A DNA stretch of 41,630 nt, taken from contig NZ_FNSV01000003.1 of assembly GCF_900105905.1 (NCBI RefSeq), positions 1 to 41,630 on the forward strand. The letters run 5' to 3'. Source of the stretch: Rhodococcus koreensis. Its GTDB lineage: Bacteria; Actinomycetota; Actinomycetes; Mycobacteriales; Mycobacteriaceae. The translations under genes and the position numbers were made by a program. The number at the start of each line of letters is the position of its first letter. The stretch's first letter is position 1. Shown in pieces: positions 8,421-16,189 of this stretch. Below the pieces are notes generated by a model. That model saw nothing but the letters and a program-made list of their open reading frames with translations, searched no databases and had not been told where the DNA came from.

Positions 8421-10612
8421 CGACCTTCGCCACCAACAGCGCCCGCGAACACCGGACATCAGTCTTCACCGGCGCCGATGTCTGTCTGCAGGCGGGTCTG
8501 ACACTGCCCGACGACGTTCGCCGCCCCCTGTTCGACGACGACTTATGGGACTTCACCGAGGTCGTCGGGTTGGCAGTCAACATCCCGTTGGCGAACCGCC
8601 GCTTCGACTTCGCCGTGATCGGCGACCCGCGATGGCGCATGGTCGCCAAGGAGCTGATCATCGCCGCCCTCGCCCCGCGGCATCCCGCCGTCGCCGAATT
8701 GCCCAGGGCATACCGCACACCGCTGCATCTGCGCAGCTGCATCGGACGGCTGGGCGAGCTGACGCGACTGTTCCGCTGGCTCGACCGGCGACACGTCACC
8801 ACGCTGGCCGAAATCGACACCCACACCTGCGAGGCCTACCTGGCATTCCGGCGCTACATCCTCGACGAGGACGGCAATGTTGTCGGTGAACAGAGCCCCG
8901 CGGTTCGACGCGCTGCGGCGCAGATCATCGTCGACCTGGTCAACCACCGAGACCTGTTCACCGCCGACCGCGTCCGCGCCGATCTTCGCCCCTGGGGCGG
9001 CGCATCGGCTTCCGCCGTCGCCGAAATGCGTTCCGGCCGTGACGGAAACACCACGCCCGCCGTTCCCGACGAGATCCTGCAGCCGATGCTCGCGGCGGCG
9101 CTGCACCTGATGCAGGTCCTCGGCCCGCACGCGGTCGCATTGAACCAGCAGGTCCGCGAACACGACCGCGTCCATTCGGTCAGGATCGGACAGCGGCGTC
9201 AAACCACCACCTCTGCGGTCGACGACATCGTGACCGTGTTGGCCGACTACACCAGGACAGGGACGCCGCTGCCCCGACACGAAGACCATGAGATCACCAA
9301 ACGGCTGGCCGCCGGATGGTCAGCCGACGACCTACTGCTGCCCGTCGCCACCGGGATTCTCGCCAGGCAGGCCGGACGCCGCAATATCGACTCCCGTTGG
9401 TTGCCGCGACTGCGCGGACCGCTCACCAACGCAGTCGCCGCGGTCGGGGTCGAGAAGGTATTCGCTCGCGACGCCGAACAGGCGCCGACCGCCGACGGCG
9501 CGACACGGCCCTGGAGCCTGCCGCTGCACCGATCGCAGGCCGTCGCCGTGGTCGGGATCGTCCGAACAGCCGCGATCATCGTGCTCTCGGCATCATCAGG
9601 GATGCGCAGCAGCGAGTTGATGGAACTACGTGTTGGCTGCCGCCGCCCGATCGAGGAACCCATACCCGGGCTCATGCGCTACCGCATCGCCAGCAAGATC
9701 GTCAAAGGCCAGCCGCTCGGCGGCACCGACGACGAATGGGTCGTCATCGAACCGGTCCACCGAGCTGTCGAACTCATCGAACAACTGCACGACGATCCAC
9801 GCGATGATGCTCTTCTGTTGTCCCGGTTCAGCTTCCGGGTCCGTTACATCTGGTTCCGCAACTGGGTCAACTCTTCGGCAGGAGAACGCCTGGGCCTGGC
9901 CCCAATTCCCGAGGGACCGGTCTCACTGCGGATGCTCAGAAGAACGATCGCGCTGGAATTGGCCTATCGCCCCGGCGGGGTTCTCGCAGCAAAACTGCAG
10001 CTCAAGCATATCGCAACCGCAACAACCGAAGGCTATGCGGCCCGGCCGGGTGGCGCTCAAGCCGAGTTACTGGCCGAGGTCAACAAGCATGAAGCCGACC
10101 GCAACCTTCAGCTGATACTGGCCGAGTTCCACAACTACCGCAACGGCATCCTGCCCTCCGGCCCCGGCGCCCGAAACCTCACCGAGTTCTTCGCCACTGT
10201 CGACGCCGACGTGAACGCGGAATCGGCTGCGGCACCGAAGGTGCAGCGCAACGATCGCGACATCCTCAACCTGCTGTCCAAACGAGCCAAGGTCCTGCAC
10301 CTGGGCCCGGCGAACTACTGCTGGTTCGTCGACCCGTCCCGCGCCCTCTGCCTCAAGCTGGCCGGCACCCCGACCGCGACGCGGCCGATGATCGGCATGT
10401 GTGACTCGGCGCGTTGCCCGCAGGCCACCCACCACGATGTCCATCGCTCCGTCTGGGCCGAGCACGCCGAACGCACCAAGATCTTCCTCGGCCAACTCGG
10501 CAAGACTCGCGCCACCGAGCGCACCCGCCTGCAAGCCGACCACGACCGCGCCGTCCGGGTCATCGCCGATATCGACACGGCCACAACCACCGCGAGCGGG
10601 GACCTGCCATGA
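8417..10612 (+). CDS. tyrosine recombinase 3 of the Tn554-like element (TnpB-like)
   Basis: This 731-residue protein overlaps both neighbours by 4 nt. The catalytic-like half lies at about residues 370-560: SSGMRSSELMELR (Arg), KIVKGQPLGGTDDEWVV (Lys region), VSLRMLRRTIALEL at the HxxR position with Arg instead of His, and LQLKHIATATTEGYAARPGG (His and Tyr). The C-terminal domain holds a cysteine cluster, MCDSARCPQATHH, likely a small zinc site. Size and a Cys-rich tail are like TnpB of Tn554-type elements. The missing first His may lower activity; it may work in a complex with recombinase 1. Confidence 0.8.
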   Translation: MTTFATNSAREHRTSVFTGADVCLQAGLTLPDDVRRPLFDDDLWDFTEVVGLAVNIPLANRRFDFAVIGDPRWRMVAKELIIAALAPRHPAVAELPRAYRTPLHLRSCIGRLGELTRLFRWLDRRHVTTLAEIDTHTCEAYLAFRRYILDEDGNVVGEQSPAVRRAAAQIIVDLVNHRDLFTADRVRADLRPWGGASASAVAEMRSGRDGNTTPAVPDEILQPMLAAALHLMQVLGPHAVALNQQVREHDRVHSVRIGQRRQTTTSAVDDIVTVLADYTRTGTPLPRHEDHEITKRLAAGWSADDLLLPVATGILARQAGRRNIDSRWLPRLRGPLTNAVAAVGVEKVFARDAEQAPTADGATRPWSLPLHRSQAVAVVGIVRTAAIIVLSASSGMRSSELMELRVGCRRPIEEPIPGLMRYRIASKIVKGQPLGGTDDEWVVIEPVHRAVELIEQLHDDPRDDALLLSRFSFRVRYIWFRNWVNSSAGERLGLAPIPEGPVSLRMLRRTIALELAYRPGGVLAAKLQLKHIATATTEGYAARPGGAQAELLAEVNKHEADRNLQLILAEFHNYRNGILPSGPGARNLTEFFATVDADVNAESAAAPKVQRNDRDILNLLSKRAKVLHLGPANYCWFVDPSRALCLKLAGTPTATRPMIGMCDSARCPQATHHDVHRSVWAEHAERTKIFLGQLGKTRATERTRLQADHDRAVRVIADIDTATTTASGDLP

Positions 10613-11067
10613 GAATCAGTGCCGACCAACGCACCCAGAACGAGAACCGCATTCGCGCCGCCATCGACCGACTGCTGCGCGGCGAGATCCCACCCGGCGG
10701 AGGCTGCGACATCAAGACCCTCGCCGCGGCGGCCGGCGTCGATCGCACCGCCTTCTACGGCAGCAGGCCCTACGCGCACCTACGCGCCGAGTTCGAACAC
10801 CGGCTTGCGCAGCTACAGAACAACGGCGAAACCCCCGACCCGAAGACTGCGCAGATCGAACGACTGAAAACAGAGATAGACAACCTCAAAGACCGCCTGA
10901 ATCAGGCCTATTCGACCATCGAGGAGCTCACCGACTTCCGCAGCCGGGCACTCGCACGGCTGGCCGCACAACACGAAGAAATCCTCCGCCTCCGCGCCGC
11001 CACAGACCCGAACGCCAACGTCACCCAGCTACCGACGACACGCCAGAAAATCATCGGGCCATGCTGA
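10609..11067 (+). CDS. DUF6262-like small protein (TnpC position)
   Basis: A 152-residue charged protein that overlaps the preceding stop as ATGA. Residues about 35-55 (CDIKTLAAAAGVDRTAFYG) look like a helix-turn-helix. Residues about 85-130 (IERLKTEIDNLKDRLNQAYS and onward) predict a coiled coil. Proteins of this form commonly follow paired or triple large integrases in actinobacteria and take the place of TnpC of Tn554, which affects the efficiency and orientation of transposition. The family name is from memory of context and was not searched. There is no catalytic motif. About 140 bp of non-coding DNA separates it from the element's right end. Confidence 0.75.
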   Translation: MRISADQRTQNENRIRAAIDRLLRGEIPPGGGCDIKTLAAAAGVDRTAFYGSRPYAHLRAEFEHRLAQLQNNGETPDPKTAQIERLKTEIDNLKDRLNQAYSTIEELTDFRSRALARLAAQHEEILRLRAATDPNANVTQLPTTRQKIIGPC

Positions 11068-11211
11068 CGCAGAATCGAGCGGTGATGTCAGTCACAAACA
11101 CACAGGTCTTATCGCTACACACGCGGCCACCAGCGTCGCGAACTCCGCGCCGGGAATCGTCCACTTCAAACGCAACACGAACCCGACCGCACACGGCCTC
11201 TGCGGACACAA

Positions 11212-11693
11212 GGCATACCTGGGCGACCGAACTCGCCAATGCCGGAATGAGCCTGCAGGCGTTGATGGCGCTGCTCGGGCACGTCACTCCTCAGATGACT
11301 CTCCGCTACGCCACCCTCGCATCGCCGACGCTGCGCGACGCCTACGACCAGGCCATGGGCAAGATGCGGCGGCGGTTCACCCTCACCCCGGTCGGCAAAC
11401 CGATCGTTCCCGACACCGTCAGCTGGCTCGGCAGCGAGATGCTCAAAACCCGCCTCGCCCATGGCTACTGTTCTCGGCACGAGGCGGCCGGAGCCTGTCC
11501 CTATGCCAACATCTGCGAGACCTGCGACAACTTCGTCACCGGACCCGAATTCCGCGACACGCTCGAGGCGCAACGCACCGACGTCCAGGCACTCGAAGCC
11601 GATGCCTGCGACCGCGGCTGGCCCGACGAAGCTGCTCGCCACCACCGCGTTGCAGACGCCCTGACCGATCACCTTCACCGGCTCGACCGCTGA
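11212..11693 (+). pseudogene. tyrosine recombinase B, C-terminal part
   Basis: This continues the gene broken at 5126. From HTWATELANAGMSLQALM the frame carries LLGHVTPQMTLRYATLA, with the second catalytic His and the nucleophile Tyr, and then a Cys-rich tail (HGYCSRHEAAGACPYANICE) that is probably a zinc site. It ends at the TGA at 11691-11693, about 45 bp before the right end of the two-recombinase element. The in-frame DNA upstream of 11212 belongs to the inserted element, so a computed ORF starting further left is artificial. The piece has no start of its own. Confidence 0.88.
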
Positions 11694-11738
11694 CCCAAAT
11701 CGCGAACCTGAGGTTGACCCACACGCGAAGGCCGGTTA

Positions 11739-11984
11739 ATCGAACGATTGAACAAGGAGATCAAACGCCGCGCCGATGTCGTCGAGATCTTCCCGAACCC
11801 GGCAGCGTTCCTCCGGTTGGCGACGGCGGTGGTGATCGAAGCGCACGACGAGTGGCAGGTCACCCGCCGCTACGTCTCAGACGTCAGCATGGACGAGCTC
11901 AAAGTCATCATCGCCGCCAAACAACGCGCCTCGACTGACGACACGACGCCGCAATCGTTGACACCCGAACTCGAAACCGCATAA
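11739..11984 (+). pseudogene. IS256-family transposase, C-terminal 81 residues
   Basis: The codons [19 protein letters not shown] continue directly from KIWSNNP at 2966. They restore the family block that holds the catalytic Glu, and then the helical C-terminus ([11 protein letters not shown]) up to the TAA at 11982-11984. Position and frame show that the 8.8 kb between the halves is an insertion. No independent expression is expected. Confidence 0.92.
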
Positions 11985-12027
11985 CCTACAAAATGACTCG
12001 TTGATCACGAACCAGATGGTTCACCGA

Positions 12028-12058
12028 TCCGAAGTACACCACCCCATGGGACGCTGTC
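12028..12058. repeat. IS256 right terminal inverted repeat
   Basis: The complement of this end reads GGACAGCGTCCCATGG and pairs with the left end at 1816-1845. It is followed directly by the second CATAAAGA at 12059-12066. Confidence 0.8.
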
Positions 12059-12066
12059 CATAAAGA
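12059..12066. repeat. target-site duplication, right copy (CATAAAGA)
   Basis: An exact match to 1808-1815. On the minus strand it encodes the end of the DEVF motif (first catalytic Asp region) of the split IS6 transposase. Confidence 0.9.
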
Positions 12067-12290
12067 CCTCGTCGAAGTGCTATTTATCGCCCGGTCGTGC
12101 CCGGCGGTGCCCCAGCCGGCTCGCCCAGTCCTGCCCGAACTTCGCGCACCAGCGCCCGGATCGTCTCGTAGGACACCACGACACCGCGTTCGAGCACCAT
12201 CTCCTCCACATCACGGAAGCTGAGGCAGAAGCGGAAGTGCAACCACACGCAGCGCCGGAAAATGTCGACTGGGAAGCGGTGACGCTTCTA
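12067..12290 (-). pseudogene. IS6-family transposase, N-terminal fragment
   Basis: The minus strand reads HRFPVDIFRRCVWLHFRF, CLSFRDVEEMVLERGV, SYETIRA, then after a one-base slip WCAKFGQDWASRL and HFDEVF. This is the N-terminal helix-turn-helix and the first catalytic Asp of an IS6-family enzyme. A TAG replaces the Trp usually found just before HFDEVF. So the gene was already damaged, or decayed after the IS256 insertion. It continues at 1807 downwards. The outer end of the IS6 element could not be fixed. Confidence 0.88.
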
Positions 12291-12374
12291 CGACGGCGCT
12301 GCGGTGCTCACCAAGCCGATCCTGCCAGCCGGACCCCACTACCGTTAACGTGACACCGCCCACCGCGCACCGCG

Positions 12375-12470
12375 CAAGGACATGTGGAGCACATCCTGTC
12401 CAAGCTGGGTTTCACCTCCCGGACACAGGTCGCCGCCTGGGTTGCGGAACAGACACGCGATCAGAACTGA
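12375..12470 (+). pseudogene. LuxR-type regulator, C-terminal HTH fragment
   Basis: The frame ending at the TGA at 12468-12470 reads [20 protein letters not shown] and then [10 protein letters not shown]. This is the recognition helix and end of a GerE/LuxR DNA-binding domain. The preceding helix and the sensory part are missing, and the fragment begins where the IS6 remnant ends, so the IS6 element probably truncated it. Confidence 0.8.
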
Positions 12471-13006
12471 CACATCAGGTTCGAGGCCCTGCGGCCGGTC
12501 AGTCATATTGCCTACGGTGGAGCGGATTTCGTGAGGTAGTGGCGACGGCCGAGCGGATTGTCGAGGGTGATTAGGAAAGTTGGTACGACGAGTGGTCAGC
12601 TACCGCTGATCTAGTGTGCTCTGATGTCCCGCCGGATGTTGTGTGAGTTGCCCTTGTCTCGCTCAGCCTGACTTCTTTGGGAAACATGTCGTCCCGGCCG
12701 GGAGAGGCCGGGACGACATGCCAGAGGCCGGAAGTTTGGCCCCCCGATCAGGTGGTCACACGCAGGGCGAGCCGAAACACGTACGCCGTGCTTCCATGGA
12801 ACTTGTCAGGGTCGCGTGAGTCTTGTCCGCTCCTGTAGAAAATCGGAAGAGAGTGCAGCGGTGATGTCGCCACGCCGATGCGGTCACTTCCGTGGCCGCT
12901 ACTTCTGATGTGGGCCGGGTCAGGATTTCTTGGCCGTATTCCCGGGGCGATATCATCAATCCTCAGGCACGAAGAGGTGGCTCGGTGTATTGACGTCAGT
13001 TGTACT
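12471..13006. other. intergenic stretch, one strong hairpin, no gene recognised
   Basis: Short open frames occur on both strands, but none has a ribosome site together with a recognisable protein. The only clear structure is the hairpin at 12685-12720. Confidence 0.5.
12685..12720. terminator. perfect 15-bp hairpin, terminator-like
   Basis: CATGTCGTCCCGGCC, a 6-base loop, then its exact complement. The stem is GC-rich and perfect, with no T-run on either side. It could end transcription from the minus-strand small gene at 13007-13129 or be a protein-binding palindrome. Confidence 0.6.
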
Positions 13007-13129
13007 TCAGCTCTTACGCTTTCGGATGAATTCGGTCGACTCGAGGGCCTTCTCTCGCTTCTCCGCCCGGCGCTCCTTGAGGGCACGTGCAGACTGCTTC
13101 GAACTCTTGACGGCGGACTTGTCAGCCAT
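13007..13129 (-). CDS. small highly charged conserved-looking protein, 40 residues
   Basis: The ATG at 13129 (minus) has AAAGGA six bases upstream. The product begins MADKSAVKSSKQ and is almost half Lys, Arg and Glu (SARALKERRAEKREKALE), ending in IRKRKS. It has no membrane segment and would form a long charged helix. Similar short Lys/Arg-rich proteins of unknown role are common in mycolic-acid bacteria. This is a resemblance and not a family assignment. Downstream lie 280 bp without a clear gene, then the strong hairpin. Confidence 0.65.
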   Translation of the reverse strand: MADKSAVKSSKQSARALKERRAEKREKALESTEFIRKRKS

Positions 13130-13449
13130 TGTCGGTCCTTTCCGAATCGGCAACCGCGAACTGACCTCGACCATACCCAACAAAAGAAATAAGTCCAGTT
13201 CAGCGGCCGATACGAGGTGGATCAGGTACAGGCGGGTCGTGACGACGGGGTCGGTTGGAACAACGTCACCGGGTTGTGCCTCCATCGGAGACGCTCTACG
13301 TCTCAGTAGCGTGCACCCGGTCGTCCTGCAGTGGCAGTCAGAGCGTCCGAGGTGCAAGGCGCGCAGTAAATTTCACGGAGCTTGTTTATTTCCTGCCGAT
13401 GGCTTTGGTGCAGGGCAGCGTTACTGGCATCTATCTGGAGGACTGAAAT

Positions 13450-13796
13450 GTGAGTGCAGCTACCGATCGTCAGTGGGCGGTTCGTGACGCTGTTCTGCGT
13501 TGGCTTCTTGCGAAGACAACGGAGGGCTATCGCAGCCCGATTCTGGACGCGGATGCCATCGGAGCGGAAGTCGGGTGGGTGGCCTCGGCGCTCACCCACG
13601 AGAAGTGTCCGACGCCTCGATGATTCTCTTCAAGGAGAACTACCTGACAGGCGTGCCGGTAATGGGGATCGGGATTCCACGACCGATGCTGACTGTCGCC
13701 GGACGTCGGGTGGCCAAGGTCGGCAAACCGCTGAGGTCCAGGATCGACGCTCATCAAGCGAAGTTGCGCCAGCTTCTGGCGACTCCGCTTGGGTAG
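13450..13796 (+). pseudogene. conserved hypothetical protein with one frameshift
   Basis: From the GTG at 13450 the frame reads SAATDRQWAVRDAVLRWLL and IGAEVGWVASALTH, then hits a stop near 13620. The next part, EVSDASMILFKENYLTGVPV followed by GIGIPRPMLTVAGRRV, is in another frame and ends at 13796. One indel near 13600 accounts for this. The rejoined product is about 115 residues, with a winged-helix-like pattern seen in actinobacterial hypothetical proteins that start with a WAVREAVLRWL-type helix. Function is unknown. It may be a real pseudogene or a sequence error. Confidence 0.6.
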
Positions 13797-14619
13797 GCAT
13801 CCGCGACGACGGCGGCAGTGAAGTGGACGACGGCGGCAGTGAAGTGAATGAGAGAATGCCTCGGCTGGCACTTCACGATGAGTACGTGAGCACGGGCTGA
13901 GCACGGAACCGTTGGGGTGTGCACCGTCGTCGGGGCACACCACGCCGTCACCCAGTCCGGTGGCGGTCCCGAGGTGAGAGTCCGTGTACGCGCACCCTGC
14001 GGCGCGAAGGTCCGGCTCCGGCCACATCGGTCGATTCTTCATGGTTTGCGTTTCGGTACGGCGTGGCCAGTATGCCGGCGATGTCCGGCAGGGGTGCGTC
14101 AGCAAAAAGCAAGTTTGATAACAGGATTCGCTGAAGTGCTAATGGGGGACTAGGTGCTCCGGCGGTCGTGGCCTGGGTGCTGGACGGATCGGTCGATGGT
14201 GTGCGGAGCGACTTGATGTTTGACGGTCCGTCGCCGCTCGTGTGGTACGGCGGCGGGCGTGTTGTTCGTTGGTGAGGGTGTAACGGTCGGCGATGACTTC
14301 GCGGTCTTTTCGTGGGGTGGGCTGCATATCCGTCTGTGATCTCACCGAGTGCACTCGGAGCCAACCAATTGTTTCCAGACGAAGACAGGAATCGTCCACC
14401 ATGAGTGTGGCATCCGACCACAGGGCATCGTCGACCCTCACCGGTGCCGGGTCGATCAGCACGTCGAGATCAAGTCCCCACCCGCCGCGGTCGTCGCGGA
14501 CGACAACACCGCATCCTTCGCCCTCGTTGCCGGCTATGCCGGCTGCACGCGAACTGAGCCCACCACATCATGATCCGCACCGGCCGCCACATTTGGCTCA
14601 CCCCGAGGAGGACCTTCCC
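13797..14619. other. 823-bp stretch without a confident gene
   Basis: A short direct repeat (GGCGGCAGTGAAGTG) occurs twice at about 13811-13843. Around 14440-14480 the bases GGGTCGATCAGCAC and GAGATCAAGT resemble 26030-26060, just upstream of the second small membrane gene, so this may be the decayed partner gene of that unit. Other open frames on either strand show no recognisable protein. Confidence 0.45.
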
Positions 14620-14745
14620 ATGAACCTCAATGTAGCCCTACTGCTCCTTGTCCTCGTCGGCGGAATCGGTGGCACCGCCGCTATCCAGGCCGCGTTGCGC
14701 CGTTCAGCCGACCACGGTCGGCGCGAGTTCCACGTCGACGGCTGA
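14620..14745 (+). CDS. small single-pass membrane protein, 41 residues
   Basis: The ATG at 14620 follows GAGGAGG with good spacing. The product MNLNVALLLLVLVGGIGGTA has one transmembrane helix (about residues 4-25) and a short polar tail ending REFHVDG. No named family was recognised. A similar small gene, in length, position of the helix and tail, lies at 26128-26220, suggesting two copies of a plasmid-borne unit. The peptide could be a membrane-acting accessory factor; this is inference only. Confidence 0.65.
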   Translation: MNLNVALLLLVLVGGIGGTAAIQAALRRSADHGRREFHVDG

Positions 14746-14860
14746 TCAACGTTCTCGGCGTCGAGCTCGCCAGGGGTCGAGAAGGGGTCCGCGGGTCTGT
14801 CGCTGATTCGGTGTAAGTGGTCTTGATCGCCCCCGGCGTGGGGCAGGAGGAATCACTGCG

Positions 14861-15282
14861 ATGACCGACACACTGAGGGGTGTGGAGAACACCCAGGTGA
14901 CGGGGCCGGCCGTGTCCGGCAACAACGATGTGGTTGCCGCTGAGGCGGTGCGTGAGCTGTCTGCCGGCGAGCAGCGGCTGGTGGCCGATTTGGTGCGTCA
15001 GGCGCGCGCTGAGGGCGTGGAACTGACCGGCCGGGATGGGCTGCTGAAAGCGTTGACGAAGTCGGTGCTCGAGGCGGCGCTCGATGAGGAGATGACCGAA
15101 CATCTCGGGTACGACAAGCACGCCGCGGCGGGTCGTGGCAGCGGGAACTCGCGCAACGGATCGCGCACCAAGCGGGTGCTGACCGATGCATGTGGTGAGG
15201 TCGCCATTGAGGTGCCGCGTGACCGCAACGGTTCGTTCACTCCGCAGATCGTGCCCAAACGGCAGCGACGGTTGTCCGGAGT
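14861..15282 (+). pseudogene. IS256-family transposase, 5' fragment
   Basis: The ATG at 14861 follows AGGAGGA. The protein contains ELSAGEQRLVADLVRQARAE, LTKSVLEAALDEEMTEHLGY, RNGSRTKRV and EVPRDRNGSFTPQIVPKRQR. This is the N-terminal third of an IS256 transposase of a subgroup different from the one at 1956. After RRLSGV the similarity stops at 15282, where a minus-strand gene fragment begins. Both catalytic Asp residues and the Glu are missing, so it is dead. Confidence 0.88.
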
Positions 15283-15345
15283 GAACCCGGTCGGTCCGAG
15301 GTAGTGCTGATCCACCCGGTGCAGCAGGTCGTCGTTGTCGATCAC
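15283..15345 (-). pseudogene. 5' fragment of an unknown gene cut by the IS256 fragment
   Basis: On the minus strand a GTG at 15345 follows GGGAG and begins IDNDDLLHRVDQHYLGPTG. The frame is lost where the IS256 sequence starts. It lies 40 bp downstream of the two-helix membrane protein, in the same direction, so it was probably the next gene of that operon. No family was recognised. Confidence 0.5.
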
Positions 15346-15385
15346 GGTCGGCTCCCGTCGATCGTCGATTGGTGTTCAGGCACGG

Positions 15386-15697
15386 TCAGACCACCCGGAT
15401 CCCGAACAGGCCGAGAATCCAGTTGCCGATGCCGGTCGCGGCGCTCTCACTGCTCGCGAGGGAGAAGAACGCGATACCGACGAGCGACAGGCCGCCGACG
15501 GTGAAGACCTTCGACAGGTTGCCGCGCAGGCCACCGAGGAGGACGACGCATGCGATCAGGGCGAGGATCGTGAAGATGATGTTGTCGCCGATCCACGCGC
15601 GCAGCCCGCCCGTGGAGACTTCGGTGTTCTGGGCGAGCACGTCGACGCTTCCGGGCGGGGTGGTCGACAGGTCGACGACTGCGGACGTGAGGGACAT
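15386..15697 (-). CDS. two-helix membrane protein, pilin-like size (VirB2/TrbC-like topology)
   Basis: A 103-residue protein; the ATG at 15697 has GGAG seven bases upstream. After a polar N-terminus (about 30 residues), two hydrophobic helices follow: IIFTILALIACVVLLGGL and VFTVGGLSLVGIAFFSLA, joined by a short basic loop. It ends with a hydrophobic ILGLFGIRVV. Length and topology are like VirB2/TrbC conjugation pilins and like small membrane proteins in actinobacterial conjugation clusters, but no sequence motif confirms this. The repeat region and FtsK-like gene lie upstream on the other strand. The following gene is destroyed. Confidence 0.65.
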   Translation of the reverse strand: MSLTSAVVDLSTTPPGSVDVLAQNTEVSTGGLRAWIGDNIIFTILALIACVVLLGGLRGNLSKVFTVGGLSLVGIAFFSLASSESAATGIGNWILGLFGIRVV

Positions 15698-16189
15698 GAG
15701 CACACTCCATCGCTGAGTTCGGTAGGTGCATCTGAATGTGGATGCGCACGACCGTAAGTCGATGTCGCTTTTCATCTCAACGGGGTGTCCGCGCCGGGAT
15801 CGGGTCATCGGCGCAGGCCAACAGGGCTGTGCGGCATCGGGAATGTCGATTCCCGCGACAGGCGTGCAGCGGGGCTCGAACAACCTCAAGGGCCAGCCGG
15901 CAACCAGGCGGTGGGTGAGGGGATTCCCGCGGTGATTCGCACGACGGGGCGGCCCGTGTGTCGGCGCGGCGATCAGAACCCGATGGGGCGTAGGGGATAC
16001 GGCTCGCGTATAGGCGCTGTGGAGCGCAAAGGGTTCCAGGTACGTACACGGGCTCTACAGGCGTGAGGTCGGGCGGTGTGCGCACGCGGTGCAGACGGCG
16101 GCGTCGGAGACTGCGCCCGGGCGGGCTGTCGCGGCAGGTCCGCAGCGAGCGGATCGAGCACCCAGTGAACCGGTGCGTGGAGAAAGCGC

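Larger units (their letters stand above)
5127..11211 (+). mobile_element. Tn554-like three-recombinase transposon (innermost element)
   Basis: This 6,085-bp element is bounded by GGCATA on both sides. Its ends are related inversely: the left end reads TTGTCTCTGCTTAG and the complement of the right end TTGTGTCCGCAGAG, 10 of 14 equal. It carries four genes on one strand with 1- to 4-nt overlaps: 504/489-, 573- and 731-residue recombinase-type proteins and a 152-residue DUF6262-like protein. Tn554 has a similar tnpA-tnpB-tnpC layout with a small coiled third protein. No cargo gene is visible. All four genes are open, so it may still be active. Removing it rejoins recombinase B in frame. Confidence 0.82.
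2967..11738 (+). mobile_element. two-recombinase element inserted in the IS256 transposase
   Basis: The boundaries come from rejoining the split IS256 gene (codons for NNP | IERLNKE); one base is ambiguous. The left end carries TTAACCGGC at 2974-2982. The right end carries GCCGGTTAA at 11731-11739, its exact complement. On the left, about 7 extra bases lie between flank and repeat, as expected for coupling bases left by tyrosine-recombinase transposition. There is no target duplication. Without the nested Tn554-like element it is about 2.7 kb with two overlapping tyrosine recombinase genes. Recombinase-trio elements have three, so this is a relative or reduced form. The second gene is split, so the element is probably immobile. 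Confidence 0.75.
1816..12058 (+). mobile_element. IS256-family insertion sequence carrying two nested insertions
   Basis: The outer ends are imperfect inverted repeats. The left end (from 1816) contains GTCCCACGGCGTGGTGT and the complement of the right end (to 12058) contains GTCCCATGGGGTGGTGT, 15 of 17 bases equal. A further inner pair lies at 1892-1922 and 11994-12025. The flanks are the 8-bp duplication CATAAAGA. Without the nested DNA the element is about 1.47 kb with one 418-residue transposase gene, normal for the family. The transposase is split by the next element, so this copy cannot move by itself. It sits inside an IS6-family transposase gene of opposite orientation. Confidence 0.9.

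Noticed and set aside
6600..8459. 619-codon open frame on the minus strand
   Set aside because: It mirrors the recombinase-like gene 6699-8420 in codon phase; no motif and no ribosome site.
10401..11693. A 430-codon open frame running through the DUF6262-like gene into recombinase B
   Set aside because: Only 11212-11693 is real coding sequence. The earlier part is a shadow of the 8417-10612 and 10609-11067 genes and of the element's right end.
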